A stretch of DNA of 64,000 bases from assembly GCF_010977575.1 (NCBI RefSeq), contig NZ_CP048812.1, positions 1 through 64,000 of the forward strand, given 5' to 3'. The stretch is from Halomonas socia (GTDB taxonomy: Bacteria > Pseudomonadota > Gammaproteobacteria > Pseudomonadales > Halomonadaceae). Shown one piece after another: positions 47,939 to 57,383 of this stretch. Below the pieces are notes generated by a model. That model did not search any database. It had not been told where the DNA came from and was given only the letters and a program-made list of their open reading frames with translations. The position numbers and the translations under genes were made by a program. Each line of letters begins with the position of its first letter. Within the stretch, counting starts at the first letter, position 1.

Positions 47939-48708
47939 CAGCCCCACCCCGCGTCGACGCAGAATTCGTGGCCGGTCAGTTGGGCGCTGTCGTCGGCGGC
48001 CAGGAACAGCACCATCGGTGCCACATGCTCGGGGGCCAGGCGCACCTTGAGGCACTGGTGCTGCTGGATGCGCGCCTCGTCCTCGGGGCCGATCCACTTG
48101 TCGAGCTGGCGCTCGGTCATGATGCAGCCCGGCACCACCGTGTTGACGCGGATGCTCTGTTCGCCGAGGTCGCGAGCCAGGCTGCGGGTCAAGCCGTGCA
48201 CCGCGGCCTTGGCAGTGACATAGGTCGGCAGGTTGCCCAGTGCCAGGCGCACGCTGATCGAACCGAAGTTGATGATCGAGCCACCGCCGGCCTGGGCCAT
48301 GCGTTCGGCTACCGCCTGGCTCGAGAAGAACATCGGACGCAGGTTGAGCGACATGCGCTCGTCCCAGTAGTCGACGCTGACCTCGCGCCAGTCGTGGCGG
48401 TCGTCGTTGGCGGCATTGTTGATCAGGGTGCGGATCGGCCCCAGGCGCTCGCTCACCTCGTCGATGACGGCCTGCAGGGCGCTGATATCGCGGATGTCGC
48501 AGTGGCGATAGCAGGGTGCACGGCCGGTCTGCGCCTCGAGGTTGCGGCACAGCGCCTGGCTTGCTGCATCGTCGATATCGACGAAGGCGACACTCGCGCC
48601 CTGGTGGTGAAAGGCCTCGACCAGGGCCGCACCGATTCCGCCACCGCCTCCGGTGACGAAGACGACGCGCCCGGCAAGACTCGGGTAGCGGGCCATCGGC
48701 TCGCGCAT
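47938..48708 (-). CDS. SDR aldose 1-dehydrogenase, paralogue of the 36.9-kb gene
   Basis: A 256-residue SDR sharing the TGGGGGIGAALVEAF cofactor motif, NNAANDDRH, YWDERMSLNLRPMFF, INFGSIS, YVTAK and the CIMTERQLDKWIGPEDEA tail with the xylose-locus SDR at 36891. It is first in an operon with a CUT2 importer, so it probably oxidises the imported monosaccharide at C1. Start ATG after GGGGAG. The exact sugar is unknown; xylose, arabinose, fucose or galactose are all plausible. Confidence 0.87.
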
Positions 48709-48901
48709 GGCGATCTCCCCTGTTGTTATTGTCGGAAGCTGTGGAGCAGCTGGCGTGGATTTAATTTAGACCCTAAAATAAATACGTGCCTATGCAACTT
48801 AGGTCGCATCAGATAACGGATATCGTGCCGTGCCAGCCACTGGCCGTTGCCTGATTGCGTCTCTGGTAGACTGCCCATGACCCACAGCAACGGCGAGATC
48901 C

Positions 48902-50109
48902 ATGGCCTCTCAGCCCCATGACACCAGCCGCCACGACAACACCCTGGCGGTGATACGCACCCTGCGTGAGCAAGGCCCGGTGGCGCGCGTCGACCTGGGT
49001 ATTCTCAACGGCATCAGCTCGGCCACCGTGACCTCGATCAGCGCCGAGTTGCTGCAGCAAGGATTGATTACCGAACTGCCGCCTGCCCCCCCCGTCCCAG
49101 CGGACGCGGGCGCCCCAAGACGCTGATCCAGCTCGCCCCCGAGGCGGCCTGCGTGATCTGCGTCAAGCTGTCGATCAATGAGCTGCAGCTGGTGGTGGGC
49201 GACTACAGCGGCCAGATGCAGCATAGCGAGCACCATAGCGTCGCCACCCTGGCCCTCACACCAGAGGACCTGGTGGCGCTGCTCGAAGAGAAGATTGCCG
49301 CGGTGCGTGATCTGGCGCTGGCCAGCCACCGCCGCCTGGTGGGTATCTGCCTGGCGGTACAGGGGGTAGTGGCGTCGCATAGCGGCACATTGATCTGGTC
49401 GCCGGCACTGAGCTTTCGCAACACCCCGCTGGCGCCGCTCGTGGCCGAACGCTTCGACTGCCCGGTGCTGCTCGAGAACGATGCCAACTGCATCGCCAGC
49501 GTACTGGCGACGCAGCCCGCCTATGCCGGCTACCCCAATCTGGCGGTGATCATGCTGGGGTATGGCATCGGCATGTCGCTGCTGATCGACGGCGTGCCGT
49601 TTCTCGGCGCCAACGGTTCCGCGGCGGAGTTTGGCCACAGCAAGTACCAGCCAGGGGGTGCCCAGTGTGCCTGCGGCAAGCGCGGCTGCGTCGAAGCCTA
49701 TGCCAGCGACTACGCACTCTATCGCGAGGCCCGCGAGGTCCTCGAGCTGCCCGCTGGCGACAGCGCCCACCCGTCGGAGGCACAGATGCAGGCCCTGACG
49801 CAGCTGGCCATGCAGGGCGACCCCGACGCCCAGCGCATCTTCGCCGAGGCAGGGCGCGCGCTGGGCTACGGCATGGCCAATCTACTGGCGCTGTTCAACC
49901 CCGACCTGGTGCTGGTGACCGGCTCCGGGGTACGCGGCTACGCGGCCATGCAGGAGGCCATGCAGGCCGCCATCGACGAGGCGCTGGTCAGCGAGCTGAT
50001 CGGCCCCACGCGTATCGTCAGCTGCCCCTGGGATCGCGACATGACCTGCCTCGGCGGCATCGGCATCACCCTGCAGGCGACCGATTCGCAGCGCCTCACA
50101 GAGAGCTAG
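48902..50109 (+). pseudogene. ROK-family regulator, frameshifted in a C8 tract
   Basis: The first 60 codons from 48902 encode a winged HTH (NTLAVIRTLREQGPVARVDLGILNGISSATVTSISAELLQQGLI), then the frame runs into a TGA at 49124. The ROK domain continues in another frame from RPSGRGRPKTLIQLAPEAAC through LLENDANCIASV, GYGIGMSLLI and the zinc motif GHSKYQPGGAQCACGKRGCVE to 50109. The switch coincides with eight Cs at 49086-49093; nine would restore one frame. The gene is divergent from the SDR/RbsABC operon it probably regulates. It may be a true null, a phase-variable tract, or a sequencing error. Confidence 0.82.
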
Positions 50110-50574
50110 TACGCCAAGCAAGCACCGCTCCACTTGCCAGTGCAGCAAAGTGCTCGCAGGGCTGAGGATATATCCTGCTCATTTAGCCTGTTTGGGCCAC
50201 ATCTTGGAGGCGCATATTCGGCAGTCAATCGTATCGCAATGTTAATAAGCATTCTCCATCATAAAGCCTGCAACTAAAGTATTACTCTCTATCCTGGCGA
50301 TACAAAAAGACATAACAATCAGCATCTTGCCGAATATTTTCTGTTCCACACCGACCCACAGAGTCACCTGTCGAGCTTATTCCCAAAGGCTAAACTTGCA
50401 GGGTATGCTGATATGATCTAAAAAATGTAATGCATTACATTGCATCGATCTTCTCGTGATAAGGAGATCTTCATGAATATCTATGATGAAAAATAAGTAG
50501 ATGAAGGAACGCATAAGCTGCAGAAATTCCGCAGCATATGAATTTGCAACAAGGAAAAACAAACGGAGAATGGC
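50110..50574. other. AT-rich intergenic region upstream of the exported TIM-barrel gene
   Basis: The 465-bp region contains no credible gene. It has a perfect 12-bp palindrome AGGATATATCCT (50165-50176), a spaced 10-bp inverted pair ATATTCGGCA/TGCCGAATAT (50214-50223 and 50328-50337), and a 16-bp palindrome annotated separately. It probably carries the promoter of the 3-keto-glycoside operon. Confidence 0.55.
50425..50440. promoter_or_regulatory. Perfect 16-bp palindrome, candidate operator
   Basis: ATGTAATGCATTACAT, perfectly symmetrical, preceded by an A-tract and located 135-150 bp upstream of the first operon gene at 50575. The size and symmetry fit a LacI- or GntR-type dimer site, though no such regulator gene is adjacent. 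Confidence 0.5.
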
Positions 50575-51447
50575 ATGCCATCACATATGGATAAATGGAA
50601 AAAATATGCCGCAATTACAATAGGATGCAGCGCTTTCACTTCCATCGCCATACCTAGCCTAGCCCAGCAAGAACCGAGTGAACTTCCCATAGCTGTGCAG
50701 ATGTACACATTGCGTGATTTCGGTGACCTGGAAGAGCAGATGGCCGCCGTTCAGCGATCCGACGTAGGCGCCATCGAGACGGTAGGAGATCAGGGCGTTT
50801 CGTCAGATGAACTCAAGGCGCTGCTGGCGGAGTATGAGCTAGAGGTGATCTCGAGCCATATACCCCTGGAGGATCTCAGGCACCGCTTGGATGAAACCAT
50901 AGCCTTCAATCGTGCCATCGGCAACGACACCCTAACGCTACCTTATCTCGATGAGAGCGAGCGACCCGAGAGTATTAGTGAGTGGCAGTCACTAGGCCAG
51001 GAGCTGGGCGATATTGCTTCGCGCTTGAACGATGAGGGTTTCCGTCTCGCCTACCACAACCATGAGTTCGAGATGGAGGTGTTAGAGGGCAAGACAGCAT
51101 TGGAGCATATGTTCGATGCCGCTGGGCCCAATCTCTTGGTGGAGCTGGATATCGCCTGGGTCGCTCGTGGTGGATTGGACCCAGCAGAGTACGTGAATCG
51201 CTTTGAAGAGCGTCTATTCGCCGTGCACGCCAAGGATAATAGTCCAGAAGGTAGCGCCGAAGAGGAAGGCGGTTTCGCCACTCTTGGTATGGGTGTTCTC
51301 GATTGGGAAACGATTCTACCAGTTATCGAATCGAGTGAGTCGGAGTGGTACATCATCGAGCACGACCACCCCATCGATGCTGAAGCCGTGATCACCGAAG
51401 GTAGTCGCTTCCTGTGCCAGGAGCTTACCAAGCTCCGCATGGAGTGA
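50575..51447 (+). CDS. Exported sugar isomerase/epimerase-type TIM-barrel protein
   Basis: A 290-residue protein: Sec-type signal peptide (hydrophobic run AAITIGCSAFTSIAIPSLAQ), then a TIM barrel starting LPIAVQMYTLRDFGDLEEQMAAV, with metal-ligand candidates in LAYHNHEFEM (His, Glu), LVELDIAWV (Glu, Asp), FAVHAKDN (His) and IIEHDHP (Glu). Exported members of this family accompany GMC or Gfo/Idh/MocA dehydrogenases and DUF1080 proteins and act as 3-keto-glycoside hydratases/lyases. The ATG follows CGGAG. It is first in a six-gene, same-strand set. Composition is slightly more AT-rich than in neighbouring loci. Confidence 0.82.
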   Translation: MPSHMDKWKKYAAITIGCSAFTSIAIPSLAQQEPSELPIAVQMYTLRDFGDLEEQMAAVQRSDVGAIETVGDQGVSSDELKALLAEYELEVISSHIPLEDLRHRLDETIAFNRAIGNDTLTLPYLDESERPESISEWQSLGQELGDIASRLNDEGFRLAYHNHEFEMEVLEGKTALEHMFDAAGPNLLVELDIAWVARGGLDPAEYVNRFEERLFAVHAKDNSPEGSAEEEGGFATLGMGVLDWETILPVIESSESEWYIIEHDHPIDAEAVITEGSRFLCQELTKLRME

Positions 51448-51496
51448 CATATCGCAGCCTCCACTGGCCCAAGACGACAATAATGAGGTTGGCATC

Positions 51497-52393
51497 ATGA
51501 GTAACTCCATCGACAGACGACGCTTTCTGAGCCATAGCATCGCCGGCGCTGCAGGGTTGACGGTATTGAGCTCCATCGGTAACGGCACCTATGCCGATGT
51601 TAACGTTACGCCTCCGACACTCAAGGGAAATATCAATCACTCGGTGGCACGCTGGACGTTCGACTTTCTTTCCTTGGAAGCGCTATGCCAACTGGCAGTG
51701 GGACTCGGTATTTCGGCTATCGACCTGGTCGGGCCTGAAGAGTGGCCTGTACTTAAACGCTACAGTCTCGACTCCTCCATGTGCAATGGGGCCGAGTTGA
51801 GTCTAGAGGATGGCTGGGGAGACGACCGCTTTCATTCGAAATTGGTTGATCGCTACCTTGAGCATATCGATCTGGTGAGTGAGGCCGGCTACACCAACCT
51901 GATCTGCTTCAGCGGGAATGCTCGAGGTATGACGTCGGAGCAAGGGCTGGACAACGCCGAAAGAGGGTTGAAGAGAATTCTCTCTCACGCCGAGGAGAAG
52001 AGGGTCGTACTGCAGATGGAGTTGTTTAACAGCAAGATTGATCACCCGGATTATCTCTGTGATAACTCTGCCTGGGGTATCGAGCTGTGCCGACGCCTCG
52101 ACTCCCCCAACTTCAAGCTTCTTTACGACATTTATCACATGCAAATAAGCGAAGGAGACATTATTCGAACCATTCGTGACCATCATGAGTACTTCGGTCA
52201 CTACCATACGGCTGGAGTTCCTGGAAGAAATGAGATCGACGATAGCCAGGAGTTGAACTACCCCGCCATATGTCGGGCAATTCGCGCTGCCGGCTTCCAG
52301 GGGTATATTGCCCAAGAGTTCCTCCCTGACAGGAACGATAATCAAGAAAGAATCGCGTCGTTGCGCGAAGCGATTCATCTCTGCGACGTCTAA
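51497..52393 (+). CDS. Tat-exported hydroxypyruvate-isomerase-like TIM-barrel protein
   Basis: A 298-residue protein whose N-terminus DRRRFLSHSIAGAAGL is a twin-arginine signal, indicating export in folded form. The barrel resembles hydroxypyruvate isomerase: LQMELFNSKIDHPDY (Glu), LLYDIYHMQISEGD (Asp, His), GHYHTAGVPGRNEIDDSQELNYPAICRAI and IAQEFLP (Glu). It lies 49 bp after the first exported TIM-barrel gene and 36 bp before the GMC gene start. A periplasmic location argues for action on 3-keto-glycosides rather than on hydroxypyruvate. Confidence 0.83.
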   Translation: MSNSIDRRRFLSHSIAGAAGLTVLSSIGNGTYADVNVTPPTLKGNINHSVARWTFDFLSLEALCQLAVGLGISAIDLVGPEEWPVLKRYSLDSSMCNGAELSLEDGWGDDRFHSKLVDRYLEHIDLVSEAGYTNLICFSGNARGMTSEQGLDNAERGLKRILSHAEEKRVVLQMELFNSKIDHPDYLCDNSAWGIELCRRLDSPNFKLLYDIYHMQISEGDIIRTIRDHHEYFGHYHTAGVPGRNEIDDSQELNYPAICRAIRAAGFQGYIAQEFLPDRNDNQERIASLREAIHLCDV

Positions 52394-52429
52394 GTCGCCA
52401 CGCCATACTCACAAGAAAGGTGTTTTTTC

Positions 52430-52447
52430 ATGGCCAACAATCACTAT
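52430..52447 (+). pseudogene. 5' fragment of the GMC flavoprotein gene, cut off by the insertion
   Basis: ATG GCC AAC AAT CAC TAT: the first six codons of the GMC gene (MANNHY), following AAGAAAGG and T-rich spacer. The IS begins directly after base 52447. Joined to GATGCCATCGTGGTAGGC at 53805 it gives MANNHYDAIVVGSGISGG, a proper FAD-binding start. Confidence 0.85.
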
Positions 52448-53796
52448 GGTTCTTCGTCACTTCACGTGGATTTGGTCTGATCGAACAGGCGGCCCACCGG
52501 GCTGCCAATCAGGTAGATCATGGCGATGAAGTTGGCCTCGTTCCGGTAGCCGCGTGCGCGTGACCGAGCCGCCTGGAACAGGCCGTTCATGCCTTCCAGT
52601 CGTGCGTTGGTCAGTCCCGAGATCCAGCGCCTGACCACCGCGTCGGCATGGCGCTCCAGCGTCGCCAGGGCCTTCCCCATCGGCTTCAGGAGAGGCTTCT
52701 CGGAGACCGCCGCCTTCATGACCTTGAGGTAGTTCGTGATGCGCCACCGAGCCGCCCGCGGCGTCGGGGCCTTCTGGATCCAGCGCAGCTTCTCCTTGAT
52801 CACCCAGGCATCTGACGTGGCGCTCTGGTCGGCCACCAGTTCCTGGAGCGCCGCCAGCTGCTTGGGCGTCAGGTTCTCGTTGTCCAGGCTCTTCAGCAGG
52901 GCCCAGCGCAGCGACTTGGGGTGCCCCTGCTCCCGGCGCTCCTTCTTGCGCACCTCGTCCAGCCTCTTGGTGAAGGTCTGAACGATATGGAACCAGTCGA
53001 CCGTGACGTCGGCCTTGGGAAGATGCTCGGCCACGCCGCTGAGGAAGGCTTGTGACATGTCGCACACGACCTCGACCACGTTGTCGGTGTCGCCGCCATG
53101 CGCCGCCAGGAAGGTGCTGAAGGCCTTGATGGCGTCCTTGCCGTGGCCGGGGACGGCGAAGATCACCGGCTCCTGCTTGCGCTGCATATCGAGGAACACC
53201 GTGACGTAGCGATGGCCGCGTCGGGACGCGGTTTCATCGACGCCGACGGTGGCCACGTTGCTCAGGTCCAACTCCCCCAGCATACGGCCCACGTAGTGAT
53301 GCACGATGCGCCACAGTCGTTTGTCGGAGATCTCCAGCTGCCGGGAGACGGCTAGTACCGGCATCTCCTTGACCAGCGACATGGCGGCTTGCTCGAACAA
53401 CAGGGTGAAGTCGCTGCCCGGCCGCGCCCAGGGCACCTCGATGCGTTTTACGCCATGTTCAGGGCACTTGGTGCGAGGCACGCGAGCATGCAGGTAGCAG
53501 TGATGCTGGAAGAAATTCAGGTGCCGCCACGTCTTATCGGCGAAGTCGTGCGCCGGGCAGGCCTTGCCGCACTCCGGACAGGGGTAGAGGCTGCCACGCT
53601 CGGTCTCGACATAGAGGTCCAACCGGTGGGGAGACACGGAGGTATCCAGGTGCTGGTCCTTGAGGATCCAGGGCGCTTCCAGGCCCAGGCCGAGGGTCAG
53701 AATCTGGGTGCCGTCCATGCCATGCCTCCTGTCGTCGTGGAGGTCATATCCTGGCCCAGCTCAGGGGGCGAATTCCACACCCAGCGTCGAAGAGCC
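52448..53796 (-). mobile_element. ISL3-family insertion sequence (1349 bp) with 8-bp target duplication
   Basis: Terminal inverted repeats: GGTTCTTCGTCAC at the left end and GGCTCTTCGACGC (reverse complement of the right end). ATCACTAT occurs immediately before (52440-52447) and after (53797-53804) the element, an 8-bp duplication typical of ISL3 transposition. One transposase gene fills the element. The perfect duplication and an apparently intact transposase indicate recent insertion. Confidence 0.93.
52462..53718 (-). CDS. ISL3-family transposase
   Basis: A 418-residue transposase. N-terminal zinc-binding region with CPECGKACPAHDF and the later CPEHG; an HTH-like segment; then the catalytic DDE core with GVDETASRRGHRYVTVFLD (first Asp), VVCDMSQAFLSGVAEHLPKADVTVDWFHI (second Asp) and, near the C-terminus, LTNARLEGMNGLFQAARSRARGYRNEANF (Glu). 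This is the ISL3 order. Full length and with no frame break, so probably active. Confidence 0.93.
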   Translation of the reverse strand: MDGTQILTLGLGLEAPWILKDQHLDTSVSPHRLDLYVETERGSLYPCPECGKACPAHDFADKTWRHLNFFQHHCYLHARVPRTKCPEHGVKRIEVPWARPGSDFTLLFEQAAMSLVKEMPVLAVSRQLEISDKRLWRIVHHYVGRMLGELDLSNVATVGVDETASRRGHRYVTVFLDMQRKQEPVIFAVPGHGKDAIKAFSTFLAAHGGDTDNVVEVVCDMSQAFLSGVAEHLPKADVTVDWFHIVQTFTKRLDEVRKKERREQGHPKSLRWALLKSLDNENLTPKQLAALQELVADQSATSDAWVIKEKLRWIQKAPTPRAARWRITNYLKVMKAAVSEKPLLKPMGKALATLERHADAVVRRWISGLTNARLEGMNGLFQAARSRARGYRNEANFIAMIYLIGSPVGRLFDQTKST

Positions 53797-55472
53797 ATCA
53801 CTATGATGCCATCGTGGTAGGCTCTGGCATAAGCGGCGGCTGGGCCGCAAAGGAGCTGACCGAAAAGGGCCTCAAGGTACTACTTCTTGAGCGAGGTCGT
53901 AATATCGAGCATGTAAAGGATTACACCAATGCATCCAAAGAAGTCTGGGACTATCCCCATCGTGATCAACCCACTCAGGAGATGAAAGAGAAGTTCCCGG
54001 TATTGAGCCGCGACTATCCATTGAATGAATCGACCATGGGGCTGTGGGCCGACGAGCAGGCCAACCCCTATGTCGAGGAGAAGCGGTTCGATTGGTTTCG
54101 CGGCTACCATGTGGGCGGTCGTTCACTGATGTGGGGGCGCCAAAGCTACCGACTCAGTCCCATGGACTTCGAGGCCAACCAGCGTGAGGGAATCGCCATC
54201 GATTGGCCGATTCGCTACGAGGACCTGGCTTCCTGGTATGACTATGTAGAACGGTTTGCGGGTATTGCCGGTACCCGTGAGGGGCTCGATGTACTCCCCG
54301 ACGGCGAGTTTCTTCCTCCGATAGCACTCAACTGCGTGGAGAAGGACATCGCCAAGCGTATCGAGGAGACCTTCGGTGGGCAGCGCCACTTGATTCACAG
54401 TCGAGTGGCCAATATCACCCAACCCAAGCCGGAACAGAACCGGGTCGATTGTCAGTATAGGAACAAGTGCTGGCTGGGCTGCCCTTATGGCGCCTATTTC
54501 AGCACTCAATCGGCGACGCTACCGGCCGCCATGGACACCGGCAACCTGACGCTGCGACCCTTCTCGATCGTCACCCAGGTGCTCTACGACAAGGATCGCA
54601 AACGGGCCCGCGGCGTCGAGGTCATCGATGCCGAGAATCACCAGACCTACGAGTACACCGCTGATCTCGTGTTCTTGAATGCCTCGGCATTCAACTCGAC
54701 CTGGATACTGATGAATTCCGCCACCGATATCTGGGAGGGCGGCCTGGGTAGCAGTAGCGGTGAGTTGGGCCACAACGTAATGGACCATCATTTCCGCTGC
54801 GGTGCCAGCGGTGACGTCGAGGGCTATCTCGACAAGTATTATCTCGGACGGCGTCCGGCCGGTTTCTATATCCCTCGCTTTCGCAACGTCGGCGACCAAG
54901 GCCGGGACTATGTGCGGGGTTTCGGTTACCAGGGAGCGGCGAGTCGCCAGGGCTGGGATCGGGAGATCGCCGAACTCAATATTGGCGCTGAGTTGAAGCA
55001 GGCGCTCAGCCAGCCTGGCGGGTGGACTATTGGCATGACCGGCTTCGGCGAGATGTTGCCTTACCACGACAACCGCATCGCACTCGATCACAGCGTGCGT
55101 GACAAGTGGGGGCTGCCGGTATTGAGCGTCGATGTGGAGCTCAAGCAGAACGAGCGGGATATGCGTAAGGACATGATCCAGGATGCCGTGGATCTATTGG
55201 AAGCCGGCGGTGTGCAGAACGTCAAGGGAGAAGAAGGCGACTATGCGCCGGGTATGGGGATTCACGAGATGGGCACGGCACGCATGGGGCGCGATCCGCA
55301 CACCTCGGTGCTCAATGCTTACAACCAGGTTTGGGATGCCCCCAATGTCTTCGTCACCGACGGTGCTTGCATGACGTCATCGTCCTGCGTCAATCCATCG
55401 CTGACCTACATGGCACTGACTGCCCGCGCGGTAGATCACGCGGTAGCAGAGCTCAAGCGGGGGAATCTGTGA
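53797..55472 (+). pseudogene. GMC-family FAD dehydrogenase large subunit, 5'-disrupted (putative glucoside 3-dehydrogenase)
   Basis: The gene body without its first six codons. It begins with the FAD-binding GSGISGGWAAKELTEKGLKVLLLERG, has CQYRNKCWLGC (C-x5-C-x3-C, the 3Fe-4S ligand spacing of bacterial FAD-dependent glucose dehydrogenases; bases about 54450-54482), and ends with the GMC active-site region GIHEMGTARMGRDP and NPSLTYMALTARAVDH. Uninterrupted length would be 561 residues. It would oxidise C3 of glycosides, passing electrons through the Fe-S cluster. A GTG at 53814 could restart translation but lacks a ribosome-binding site and would remove the first FAD-fold strand. The small-subunit gene follows with a TGATG overlap. 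Confidence 0.9.
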
Positions 55473-56026
55473 TGAACCGTCGTGAACTACTCAAGATGAT
55501 CAGCGTGGCGACTGGCAGCGCATTGATCGGTGGCCACTCCTTGGTGGCGTTTAGTGCCCTCGACGAGAGCGAGTACGACTTCAGTGCCATGGATGTCCGC
55601 CGGCTGGATGAGTTGGCCGAGACGATCATGCCGCGTACCGATACCCCGGGTGCCAAGGATGCCGAGGTAGGCGCCTTCATGACGCAATTCGTCAGTGCCT
55701 GCTACAGCGCTCAGGAGCGCACCCTCTTCCACCATGGCCTGGCACAGCTTGAGGCGCGCAGTCGCGCTGAATATGGGCAGGAGTTCCTGGCTCTGGATGA
55801 GCCACAACGACGTGCTCTAGTCGATGCCTTGGACCGGGAAGCTCGTCTCCAGGAGGAAAGTGCGAGCGAACCCCACTATTTCACCATGATGAAGCAACTG
55901 ACGCTGTTCGGTTTCTTCACCTCAGAGGTGGGGGCCACGCAAGTCTTGCGCTACGACGCGGTGCCTGGTCGTTACGATGGCTGTGCACCCTACGAGGAGG
56001 GGGAGCCCGCCTGGGCGACCACCTGA
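55472..56026 (+). CDS. Gluconate 2-dehydrogenase subunit 3-family protein (small, Tat-exported subunit)
   Basis: A 184-residue protein. The N-terminus MNRRELLKMISVATGSALIGG is a twin-arginine signal; after cleavage, MDVRRLDELAETIMPRTDTPGAKDAEVGAFMTQFV and the C-terminal MMKQLTLFGFFTSEVGATQVLRYDAVPGRYDGC are the family's conserved regions. Such small subunits carry the signal peptide for a GMC partner that has none ('hitchhiker' export) and are needed for its folding. Its ATG overlaps the GMC stop codon (TGATG), so translation normally depends on the upstream gene that is now interrupted. Confidence 0.9.
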   Translation: MNRRELLKMISVATGSALIGGHSLVAFSALDESEYDFSAMDVRRLDELAETIMPRTDTPGAKDAEVGAFMTQFVSACYSAQERTLFHHGLAQLEARSRAEYGQEFLALDEPQRRALVDALDREARLQEESASEPHYFTMMKQLTLFGFFTSEVGATQVLRYDAVPGRYDGCAPYEEGEPAWATT

Positions 56027-56201
56027 CTGGCGGCTGTGGCGCTGCTCTCGAGGCCGTCGAGACTCGTATCGCACCCCGGTGAGCAGCCGCTTTCTCTCGA
56101 TATGCCATTCATCTCTGGCGGACCTAAGGTCCGTCAGGAGGTGTCTTGCTGTCCGATCGCGGAGCTCCTTCGCACGCTCACCAATGACAACAATCGGAGC
56201 A

Positions 56202-57368
56202 ATGGACATGTTTCACAACTTTCACCCTCGCCTCCTCCTGGTTGCCGGCTTGGCAGCCATCGGCAGTTCCCCCAGCCTGGCGCAACTCGTCTACGAGGGG
56301 GAGTCGGGAGAACTCACCTTTGGTGGCGATGTCGAGCTGGATATCAATGCCCAGAACACCCACGCCGGCGAGGGGCCGATCTTTTTCGAAGACGATGTCG
56401 ATCATGGCGATGAGTTCAATCAGACCGGACGCATCCTGCTCGACATCAGTGGCGAGCGCCGCAGTCCAGCCAACCACTATGCAGGCTTCAAGGTGCAGCC
56501 GCTGATTCAAACCGATGGCAACTTCGCCGTCGATGATGCCTGGCTAGCCATCGGCAATCGCCATGGTCTCGAGTTCAAGGTCGGCCGTTTCGAGGCATTC
56601 GACCTGTTCCCACTCGGGCAGGATGTCTTCGTTGGCTTCAGCGGCGACACGTCGGACGGCTTGTATCGCGACGGCCAAGGGTATATCTATCAAGCCAAGG
56701 AGGGTCGTGGCCGTGGCGGCGATTCCGGCCAGGTAATGGTAAGCCAGCGCAGCGGCAACCTTTATGGCGAAATTTCCACGCTATTCGGCGATCGCAGCGA
56801 TCTCTTCGATACCGATACCTACCACGGCTACCGGATCGATCCCAACCAGCGCAGCAAGGACTCCTTTATCGTACGTCCCGCCATCGCCTGGGCACCTGGA
56901 CCGTGGACGCTGGCAGCAGGATTCGAGACCAATCTGGTCGACGATGCCATCGTCGATGAGCGCGGTGCCGACATCGGCGATCGTACCGGCTACGGGGTGC
57001 GGATCTCCTACGCAGCAGGCGACTGGCAGTGGAATGCCAATCTCGCCTACCTGGATGCCTTTGAGGAGACCAATCAGACACTGGGGGTAAATGCACTATG
57101 GCGTCAGTTTGGTGTGGGCTATATCCATGCCCGCAACGACATCGACGACGTCAATCCCGTGGAGGGTGACGATGTCGTGTTCAGTGTGCCGGGGCGCTAC
57201 GACATCGACACGCTCTATACCTCCTACCACTTCGCCGATGTGCTGAGCATCGACGATCTAAGTCTCTATCTAGGGGCTTACTACAGCCGTATCGACCACC
57301 AACAGATCGACAACCTGGACGACGCTGACCGCTACGGCGCCCGGGTACGTTTCAAGTACCTGTTCTAA
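56202..57368 (+). CDS. Outer-membrane carbohydrate porin-like protein
   Basis: About 388 residues. Signal peptide (LLLVAGLAAIGSSPSLA), then amphipathic beta-strand pattern throughout: LTFGGDVELDINAQ, GRILLDISGER, GLEFKVGRFEAFDLFPLGQDVFVGFSGD, GRGRGGDSGQVMVSQRSGNLYGEISTLFGD, and a C-terminal strand GARVRFKYLF ending in Phe for BAM insertion. It resembles the carbohydrate porins encoded with sugar dehydrogenases. GGAG is only 2 bases before the ATG at 56202, so the ATG at 56208 is a better-spaced alternative. It would admit glycosides to the periplasmic pathway. The 175-bp gap before it contains no gene. Confidence 0.82.
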   Translation: MDMFHNFHPRLLLVAGLAAIGSSPSLAQLVYEGESGELTFGGDVELDINAQNTHAGEGPIFFEDDVDHGDEFNQTGRILLDISGERRSPANHYAGFKVQPLIQTDGNFAVDDAWLAIGNRHGLEFKVGRFEAFDLFPLGQDVFVGFSGDTSDGLYRDGQGYIYQAKEGRGRGGDSGQVMVSQRSGNLYGEISTLFGDRSDLFDTDTYHGYRIDPNQRSKDSFIVRPAIAWAPGPWTLAAGFETNLVDDAIVDERGADIGDRTGYGVRISYAAGDWQWNANLAYLDAFEETNQTLGVNALWRQFGVGYIHARNDIDDVNPVEGDDVVFSVPGRYDIDTLYTSYHFADVLSIDDLSLYLGAYYSRIDHQQIDNLDDADRYGARVRFKYLF

Positions 57369-57383
57369 ACTGCAAGGAGTCTA

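Noticed and set aside
50214-50337. Spaced inverted pair ATATTCGGCA/TGCCGAATAT, considered as MITE ends
   Set aside because: Only 10 bp of match, no target duplication and no known IS-end sequence; chance is a sufficient explanation.
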